From Actinomycetota bacterium (GTDB taxonomy: Bacteria; Actinomycetota; Thermoleophilia; Gaiellales; Gaiellaceae), in the NCBI GenBank assembly GCA_013698195.1, contig JACCVK010000101.1, positions 1-10,875 on the forward strand: DNA of 10,875 nt. Direction: 5' to 3'. Position numbers and translations under genes: made by a program. Below are positions 5,503 through 10,875 of the stretch, piece by piece. Positions within the stretch are counted from its first letter, which is position 1. Each line of letters opens with the position of its first letter. Below the pieces are notes generated by a model. It searched no databases. It saw only the letters and a program-made list of their open reading frames with translations, and was not told the DNA's origin.

Positions 5503-6582
5503 ATGGCGACCCCGATCACCGACGAGCCCGCAGATAGCATCACGCCGGTGGAGCGGGCCCTTGCCGACCGCGAAGACGGCACCGATCGCTTCGAGCGCGC
5601 GAGCGACATAGCGACGCGCTTCCTCGACAACATCGAAGACGTCGTCTACGGCAAGAGAGACGAGATCAAGCTCGTCCTCGCAGCGCTCGCCTGTGGCGGT
5701 CACGTCCTGCTCGAGGACGTGCCCGGTACCGCGAAGACCGTGCTCGCGCGGGCGATAGCCGCGACAATCGAAGGCGCGACGCCGTCGCGCATCCAGTGCA
5801 CGCCCGATCTCCAGCCGACGGACGTAACGGGACTCTCCGTGTTCGACCAGAAGACCCGTGACTTCGAGTTCCGCCCGGGCCCGGTGTTCGCGAACATCGT
5901 CCTCGTGGACGAGATCAACCGCGCGACGCCGAAGACGCAATCGGCGCTGCTCGAGGCGATGGCGGAGTACCAGGTGACGGTCGACGGTGTGACGCGCGAT
6001 CTTCCGAACCCGTTCCTCCTGATCGCGACGGAGAACCCGATCGAGTACGAGGGCACGTTCCCGCTTCCCGAGGCGCAGCTCGACCGCTTCTTCCTACGAA
6101 CCGCGCTCGGCTACCCCGGGCTCGACGACGAGCTCAAGATCCTCGAGCAGCAGCGCTACGGGCACCCGCTGGCCGACCTCGACTCGGCGGTGACGCTCGA
6201 AGACATCCGCGAGCTCCGCGCCTCGGCGCAGCACGTGTACATGGACGACGTCATTCACCGCTGGCTGGTCGAGCTCGTTCGCGCGACGCGTGGCCACGAA
6301 TCGGTCGTCATCGGGAGCTCGGTGCGCGGGAGCCTGGCCCTTGAACGCGCGGCTCGCGCCTGGGCGCTGCTCGCCGGCCGCAGCTTCGTGATCCCGGAGG
6401 ACATCGAGCGACTCTTCGTCCCCGTGCTGATTCATCGGGTGGTCTTCACCCCGAGCTTCGTCGCGCGCGCACGCGCATCTAGCTGGGACCACGCTATTGC
6501 CGAGTTTCGCGCCGCTTGCCTCCTGCTCGCCCCTCGCCCTGGCTCGGAGGAAGATCCGATCTTCGAGCATCCGAGCTCGTAG
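5503..6582 (+). CDS. MoxR-family AAA+ ATPase
   Basis: This 359-residue cytoplasmic ATPase belongs to the MoxR family, whose members act as chaperone-like machines with VWA proteins to mature or insert cofactors into target complexes. The Walker A motif is E-D-V-P-G-T-A-K-T at 71-79, Walker B is IVLVDEINRA at 132-141, sensor 1 is IATENP at 174-179 and the arginine motif is AQLDRFF at 191-197. A C-terminal lid domain follows from about 225. About 40 acidic residues precede the core. The ATG at 5503 is the first in the frame after the repeat region; it has no clear SD, and a GTG at 5548 is possible. It leads a six-gene run with DUF58 and VWA proteins, the classic MoxR partnership. The client of the system is unknown. 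Confidence 0.93.
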   Translation: MATPITDEPADSITPVERALADREDGTDRFERASDIATRFLDNIEDVVYGKRDEIKLVLAALACGGHVLLEDVPGTAKTVLARAIAATIEGATPSRIQCTPDLQPTDVTGLSVFDQKTRDFEFRPGPVFANIVLVDEINRATPKTQSALLEAMAEYQVTVDGVTRDLPNPFLLIATENPIEYEGTFPLPEAQLDRFFLRTALGYPGLDDELKILEQQRYGHPLADLDSAVTLEDIRELRASAQHVYMDDVIHRWLVELVRATRGHESVVIGSSVRGSLALERAARAWALLAGRSFVIPEDIERLFVPVLIHRVVFTPSFVARARASSWDHAIAEFRAACLLLAPRPGSEEDPIFEHPSS

Positions 6583-6594
6583 GCCGGAGCTCTC

Positions 6595-7518
6595 GTGAGG
6601 AGCGGGCGGCTCACCTTTCCCCTCGTCCCTCGTCGACGGGTCATCGGCACGTCTTTCGGGACGATGCGCAGCCTGCGCCGGGGCTCGGGGTCAGACGTCG
6701 CGGGCTCGCGCCCCTATTACCCGGGCGACGATATGGATGCGATCGACTGGGCCGCGTCGGCCCGCCTGTCGACGGCGAGGGGGCGGGACGAGTTCGTCGT
6801 ACGCGAACGCTTCGCCGAGGAGGCGCCACGGGTCATCATCGTGTGCGACCGCCGGCCGCAGATGGCGCACTTCGCCTGGCCGCTCCCGTGGCTCGACAAG
6901 CCGCAGGCGATGCGGAATGCGGTCGAGCTCATCCTCGCGAGCGCGGGAGCGTCAGGCGGCTACGTCGGCTACCTCGACTATGCCGACGGAGACCCGCACT
7001 GGCGTCAGCCGAAGGGCGAGCGGAAGCTCATCGAGATCCAGGACGACCGCCTGTGGTCGTCCGAGTACGGCGGGCCGCAGGATTGGCTCGAGCGCTCGGT
7101 CGCTCACCTCGCCGAGCACCGGCGCGCTGTCTCTCCGGGAACGTTCGTGTTCCTGCTCTCGGACTTTCTGCCCGCACCGTCCAGTGAGATATGGCTCGTC
7201 GCGTTCGAGCACCGCTGGGATCTCGTGCCGGTGGTGATTCAGGACCCTGTGTGGGAGCAGAGCTTCCCGGACGTGAGCGGAATCGTGGTTCCGCTCAGCG
7301 ATCCGGAGTCGAACCGAGTGAGCCATGTCCGGCTGAAGCGCGACGAGGTCGCGGAGCGTCGCGCGGCGAACGAGGAGCGGTTGCTCGAACTCCTGGACGG
7401 GTTTCGCATGCTCGACATCGACCCGATCGTGGTCTCCTCGAGCGACAAGTCCGACGTGCTTGCGCCCTTTCTCATGTGGACCGAGCTCCGGCGCACGCGA
7501 CGGGTGATCGGGGCGTGA
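6595..7518 (+). CDS. DUF58-domain protein, soluble, with degenerate VWA metal site
   Basis: This 307-residue protein carries the DUF58 signature at about residues 29-72: G-S-G-S-D-V-A-G-S-R-P-Y-Y-P-G-D-D-M, then IDWAASARL and VVRERF. DUF58 proteins are nearly always encoded next to MoxR ATPases and have a VWA-like fold after the signature. The expected metal motif (D-x-S-x-S) is replaced by D-R-R-P-Q-M at 85-90, so it may not bind a divalent ion in the usual way. Many family members have two N-terminal membrane helices; none is visible here, so this one is probably cytoplasmic. The GTG start has a GGAG 5 nt upstream at 6586-6589. It follows the MoxR gene by 12 bp and precedes the next gene by 4 bp. 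Confidence 0.88.
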   Translation: MRSGRLTFPLVPRRRVIGTSFGTMRSLRRGSGSDVAGSRPYYPGDDMDAIDWAASARLSTARGRDEFVVRERFAEEAPRVIIVCDRRPQMAHFAWPLPWLDKPQAMRNAVELILASAGASGGYVGYLDYADGDPHWRQPKGERKLIEIQDDRLWSSEYGGPQDWLERSVAHLAEHRRAVSPGTFVFLLSDFLPAPSSEIWLVAFEHRWDLVPVVIQDPVWEQSFPDVSGIVVPLSDPESNRVSHVRLKRDEVAERRAANEERLLELLDGFRMLDIDPIVVSSSDKSDVLAPFLMWTELRRTRRVIGA

Positions 7519-7522
7519 GCTA

Positions 7523-8479
7523 GTGGCGGGGCACAAGATCCTGCTCACCGGCGCCGTCGTTGCGATTGCGGTCATGAGCGCCCTGGCCATCGCGCTCGTG
7601 ACCTGGGAGCGGAACGGCGAAACCGCGGACGGCGACTCGGCGAGTACGGATCCGATCGCCGCAACGGGAACGCTCGCTCCAACCACCGTCCTGTTCGGCG
7701 ACACGCTTCGAGCGCGCGTCGATGTCGTCGTCGACAAGACCGTCATCGACGCGGACGGTGTTCAGCTCACCACGGCTTTCGGGCAGTGGAAGCCGGTTCA
7801 CGAGCCTCAGGAGTCGCGAGAAGACTCGGGCGACACCGCGTATCTGCGGACGACATACGTCCTTCGCTGCCTCACGCGCTTCTGCGTGCCTGCGCGCGAG
7901 ACGGAGCAGCTCGACTTCGAGCCGGCCGAGGTCTCATACGAGGCGCTCGTGGGTGACGGATCCCAGCGCCTGAGCTTGGATGTCCCCTGGCCGCGGCTCG
8001 TCGTTCACTCGCGCATCGGCGAGGGCGTGGACGACCGCCGCGACGTGCTCGCGGCGCCGTGGCGCGCCGACCTCGTGACGCTGCCGTTGCTCGCGTATCG
8101 AATCTCGCCGGGGCTTCTCCTTGCCTTGCTGCTTTCGGCAGGAGTCGCGCTCATCGCGCTCGCGGGCGTGCTCGTGTACCGCGCGATCCCGGACCGGAAG
8201 CCGCCGCCCGAGCCGGAGCCCGAGCCGATCCCTGTCGCGACGCTGCTCGAGCAGGCGCTCGCGTTCCTCGAAGCTCCGGCAACCTCGAACGGCGCTCCCG
8301 AGCGACGTCGAGCGCTCGAGCTCGTCGCCGACGAGGTGGAGAGCTGGGGCGATACGCGGCTCGCCACGACGGCGCGCTCGCTCGCGTGGTCCGAGCACGC
8401 GCCGGAGAGCAAGACGACCAAGGCCTTCGCGGCGGAGCTGCGGAGTCGAATGGAGAGCCTGAACGGCAATGCTGGGTAG
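7523..8479 (+). CDS. Two-helix membrane protein with BatD/DUF4381-like layout
   Basis: This is a 318-residue protein of unproven function. An N-terminal membrane helix (about 7-27) leads to an extracytoplasmic, probably beta-rich domain (about 45-190) with a close cysteine pair, Cys116 and Cys121 in C-L-T-R-F-C. A second helix at about 195-219 is followed by a Pro-Glu linker (about 227-237) and a helical cytoplasmic tail. The tail pattern (RRRALELVADEVE, then T-A-R-S-L-A-W-S) recalls the tail of DUF4381/BatD-type partners of MoxR operons. The likely role, by inference, is a membrane link between MoxR-DUF58 inside and VWA proteins. The GTG at 7523 is four bases after the DUF58 stop with only a weak SD. 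Its 3' end overlaps the next gene by 11 bp. Confidence 0.65.
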   Translation: MAGHKILLTGAVVAIAVMSALAIALVTWERNGETADGDSASTDPIAATGTLAPTTVLFGDTLRARVDVVVDKTVIDADGVQLTTAFGQWKPVHEPQESREDSGDTAYLRTTYVLRCLTRFCVPARETEQLDFEPAEVSYEALVGDGSQRLSLDVPWPRLVVHSRIGEGVDDRRDVLAAPWRADLVTLPLLAYRISPGLLLALLLSAGVALIALAGVLVYRAIPDRKPPPEPEPEPIPVATLLEQALAFLEAPATSNGAPERRRALELVADEVESWGDTRLATTARSLAWSEHAPESKTTKAFAAELRSRMESLNGNAG

Positions 8480-9305
8480 ACGAAAGACGATCCCGAGCTC
8501 CGACACGGGGGCGCTCCGACGTCCTCGGAGAAGAACGGGCGTCGTCCGAGCGGTGCTCGTGCTCGTGGCGTGCGGGCTCGTGGCCACCGCGTTCCTCTCC
8601 GCGCGAGACCTCGAGGCACGCAGCAACGAGTTCGTGCCCGGCGGGCGCAGCGGCGTCGTCGTCATCGACGTCTCGCTAAGCATCTTGGACACGGACTACG
8701 CGCGGGTTCGGGGTGTGCTCGAGCGCGTCATCGCCGCGGGTAACCCGATGGGTCTCGTGGTCTTCTCCGACGCCGCCTATGAGCTCATGCCGCCGAGAAC
8801 GCCGTCGACCGAGCTCCGTCCGCTTCTCCGTTTCTTCAAGCTCGCCGGCGACGAGCTGCCGCCGAACCCGTGGCTCCCGAGCTTCCAGGCCGGCACCCAG
8901 ATCTCGAGCGCGCTCGAGCTCGCGCAGGGCATGCTCGAGCGCGACAAGGTGTCGCCCGCGTCGATCCTCCTCATCAGTGATCTCGAGACCGCCCCCTCCG
9001 ACTTCAGCGCTCTCGGGCAGGTGCTCTCGCGAATCAAACAGTCGTCGACGACGATGCGCGTCGTGCCGCTGTCCGCGACGAGCGACGGCCGGACGTTCTT
9101 CGGTGGGATCCTCGGCTTCGACGCGTTCGTCGAGCCCGTCGAGCCGAACGCAGGGGAGACGCGCACGATCGAGGTGTCGCTCAAGGGCGAGTTACCGCTC
9201 CTGCTCTTGCTCTCGAGCGCTTTCATGTTTGTCGCGCTTGCCGCACATGAGCGATTCGCCGGAAGGCTCGCGCTGCCCGCCGGGGCAGGCTGGAGGCGGA
9301 CATGA
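8469..9305 (+). CDS. Membrane-anchored VWA-domain protein
   Basis: This 278-residue protein has a basic N-terminus, a membrane helix at about 24-44, a von Willebrand factor A domain at about 61-225 and a second helix at about 242-260. The metal site is complete: D-V-S-L-S at 67-71, Thr143 in GTQISS, and Asp171 in LLISDLET. The placement in a MoxR operon and the helix-VWA-helix order recall BatA/BatB-type proteins, which are thought to bind client proteins through the metal site. The domain between the helices should face outside. The ATG lies inside the end of the previous gene, with a GGAGAG at 8452-8457. It ends in an ATGA overlap with the next gene. Confidence 0.87.
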   Translation: MLGRRKTIPSSDTGALRRPRRRTGVVRAVLVLVACGLVATAFLSARDLEARSNEFVPGGRSGVVVIDVSLSILDTDYARVRGVLERVIAAGNPMGLVVFSDAAYELMPPRTPSTELRPLLRFFKLAGDELPPNPWLPSFQAGTQISSALELAQGMLERDKVSPASILLISDLETAPSDFSALGQVLSRIKQSSTTMRVVPLSATSDGRTFFGGILGFDAFVEPVEPNAGETRTIEVSLKGELPLLLLLSSAFMFVALAAHERFAGRLALPAGAGWRRT

Positions 9306-9934
9306 GGAGATATCTGCCGACGATTGCCGCCGTCACGGCGGCCCTCGTTCTCGGCGCTGTGCTCCTGCTGCTGGCCCTCGACGTCTCACGCCTGCGGAGT
9401 GCTTTGCCCGCCGACGACGTCCGCTACCGCAGCGCTCCCGAAGGACGTCTGTGGACGCCCACCGAGGTCGTTCCGGGCGGAATCGCGAGGAGCCTGCTCG
9501 ACGCGCGCGGAGATATCCGGTTTCGTCGCGCGATTCGCGGCGTCCGCTTGAGCCACCCCGAGATGCCCGGGTTCTCGGACCCGGCATACGTCGTCCATCG
9601 GAATGAGGCGACCGCTTGGCTCACCGACATCGTCCAGCAGGACGGCAACGACGCACGCCGATCGGCAGCGGCCAACCTGCTCGGCGTCCTCTCGTTCGCC
9701 GATGCGATCGCTGACTACACGAACCGCGGCCGGCTGCTGGAGGGGGCTACCGGCCGCTTCCGCCAGGCGATCAATCTCGATCCGGGGAACGACGATGCGA
9801 AGCACAACCTCGAGCTCACGCTGGCCCGTTCCCGCGGGCTCGAGCTCTCGGAGGCGGGCGGCGGCAACGCTCCATCTCCAGGCGGCAAGGGCGCAAAGGG
9901 CGCCGGGACCGGCGACCCTGGCAGCGGTTACTAG
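9302..9934 (+). CDS. Membrane-anchored TPR-like protein
   Basis: This is a 210-residue protein with a single N-terminal membrane helix (about 7-27) and an otherwise soluble body. Residues about 118-178 are helical and include a TPR-like unit (G-R-F-R-Q-A-I-N-L-D-P-G-N-D-D-A-K-H-N-L). The last 25 residues are Gly/Ser/Lys-rich and probably disordered. TPR proteins such as BatC/BatE accompany VWA proteins in Bat-type operons, where they probably mediate contacts. Only one clear repeat is visible, so the family is uncertain. The ATG overlaps the preceding stop as ATGA and has a strong GGAGG at 9292-9296, so tight coupling with the VWA gene is expected. The next gene starts two bases after its stop. 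Confidence 0.7.
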   Translation: MRRYLPTIAAVTAALVLGAVLLLLALDVSRLRSALPADDVRYRSAPEGRLWTPTEVVPGGIARSLLDARGDIRFRRAIRGVRLSHPEMPGFSDPAYVVHRNEATAWLTDIVQQDGNDARRSAAANLLGVLSFADAIADYTNRGRLLEGATGRFRQAINLDPGNDDAKHNLELTLARSRGLELSEAGGGNAPSPGGKGAKGAGTGDPGSGY

Positions 9935-9936
9935 CG

Positions 9937-10875
9937 GTGCTCGCGGTGAGCTTCGGCTTCTTGACCCCGGTTGCCGGGCTCGTCGCACTCCTCTGTCTGC
10001 TACCGCTGACGGCGTTTCTGCGGGCGCGGGCGCTCGCGCGTCGAAAACGTTCCGCTGTCGGCCTCGCGGAGCCTCGCCGGCGCGCCTTTCTGCTGCCGCT
10101 CGCGGCCGTCCTGGCAGCCGCCGCGTCTCTTGGCCTGGCGGCGATGCAGCCGGTCGTCTCCTTCGAGGAGACCCGGCGCATACGCACGGATGCAGAGGCG
10201 TTCGTCGTCGTCGACACCACTCGCTCCATGCTCGCGAGCCAGGCGCCGGGCTCGCCCTCACGGATTGCGCGCGCAAAGATCGTCGCGACGGCGGTACAGA
10301 CCGCGTTGCCTTCCGTGCCGGTCGGGCTCGGCTCGCTCACGGACCGGACGCTTCCACATCTCTTTCCGAGTGCGGACGGCGAGGTATTCCAGGCGACCCT
10401 CGAGAAGTCGATCGGGATCGAGCGTCCACCGCCGGTGCACACATTCGTCACGCGCGTCACGAACCTGGAGGCGCTCTCCGCCGTCGCGACCCAGGGCTTC
10501 TTCTCTCCGACCGCCGAGCGCCGCGCGCTGGTCGTCGTCACCGACGGCGAGTCGCTGCCGGGTTCGCGCGCCCGGCTGGCGCAACTGTTTCGCCGGCCGC
10601 CAGGTATCGGGACCGTCTTCGTCCACGTCTGGGACCGCGACGAGCGGGTGTTCAGAGGACGGACGCCCGAGCCCGCGTACAAGGCCGATCCAGGGGCGCG
10701 AGCGTCGCTCGACAGGCTTGCGCTCGAGGTGGGTGGATCCGTGTATGCAGAGAACGAGCTGCTTGCGATCGCCGAGCGCGTCCTGCAACTCCTGGGCGAA
10801 GGCCCGTCGGTCGTCCGTGGGGAGCGACGGCGGGACGTGCCCGCGGCGCCGTATCTCGCCGCGTTCGCGTTCTTC
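9937..10875 (+). CDS. Second VWA-domain membrane protein (3' end outside window)
   Basis: This frame is open from the GTG at 9937 to the window edge, 313 codons with no stop. Two membrane helices at about 8-29 and 50-69 precede a VWA domain from about 85. The metal site starts with D-T-T-R-S at 93-97, a D-x-T-x-S variant of the usual motif, and the later Asp is in V-V-V-T-D-G-E-S (Asp203). The visible end (AAPYLAAFAFF) may begin another membrane helix. The two-helix, VWA, helix order is the standard BatA/BatB layout. A GTG at 9946 is an equally plausible start; neither has a clear SD. It is the sixth gene of the MoxR run and the operon probably continues beyond the window. Confidence 0.85.
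   Translation, partial: MLAVSFGFLTPVAGLVALLCLLPLTAFLRARALARRKRSAVGLAEPRRRAFLLPLAAVLAAAASLGLAAMQPVVSFEETRRIRTDAEAFVVVDTTRSMLASQAPGSPSRIARAKIVATAVQTALPSVPVGLGSLTDRTLPHLFPSADGEVFQATLEKSIGIERPPPVHTFVTRVTNLEALSAVATQGFFSPTAERRALVVVTDGESLPGSRARLAQLFRRPPGIGTVFVHVWDRDERVFRGRTPEPAYKADPGARASLDRLALEVGGSVYAENELLAIAERVLQLLGEGPSVVRGERRRDVPAAPYLAAFAFF

Noticed and set aside
6595..6614. GTGAG/CTCAC inverted repeat over the DUF58 start codon
   Set aside because: A 5-bp stem with a 10-base loop is too weak and too likely by chance at this GC content to call a regulatory hairpin.
6687..6696. GGGGTCAGAC inside the DUF58 gene, like the intergenic palindrome
   Set aside because: It lacks the closing CCC, and codes for the conserved G-S-D of the DUF58 signature, so coding constraint explains it.

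Overview
The window is a dense, very GC-rich, all-plus-strand stretch of a bacterial chromosome. Many genes use GTG or TTG starts and overlap or nearly touch, and the F-type ATP synthase genes come in the order (Z/I)-B-E-F-H-A-G. Gene order, codon use and protein style fit a high-GC Gram-positive lineage (Actinomycetota, possibly Thermoleophilia-like). That placement is inference; no rRNA or tRNA is present to test it.

Region 1 (1-5197) is the ATP synthase operon. It starts with the tail of a small AtpZ/AtpI-type membrane protein, then a four-helix AtpI-like protein, then atpB (a), atpE (c), atpF (b), atpH (delta), atpA (alpha) and atpG (gamma). All key residues are visible: the a-subunit Arg, the c-subunit Glu, and the alpha P-loop and Arg finger. 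The c subunit lacks the usual Na+ ligands, so it is probably H+-coupled. At the AtpI-atpB junction a perfect 14-bp tandem duplication has copied the start codon and created a five-codon minicistron that leads into atpB.

Region 2 (5198-5502) is the only sizeable non-coding stretch, and it sits where atpD (beta) and atpC (epsilon) would normally follow. It holds a second, roughly 91% identical copy of the last 45 coding bases of atpG plus 40 bases of downstream sequence, offset by exactly 202 bp. Between the copies lie three GGGGTCTGACCC(C) palindromes, one inside a larger hairpin. A separate near-perfect palindrome follows, about 50 bp ahead of the next gene. The beta and epsilon genes are absent from the window, so this is a rearranged synteny break or, less interestingly, an assembly junction.

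Region 3 (5503-10875) is a MoxR/von Willebrand operon: a MoxR AAA+ ATPase, a soluble DUF58 protein with a degenerate metal site, a two-helix membrane protein with a BatD/DUF4381-like layout, a membrane-anchored VWA protein, a membrane-anchored TPR-like protein, and a second VWA protein cut off by the window edge. This resembles Bat/MoxR chaperone-like clusters, in which a cytoplasmic ATPase is thought to act with membrane-held VWA proteins on envelope or metalloenzyme targets. The actual client here cannot be read from the sequence.
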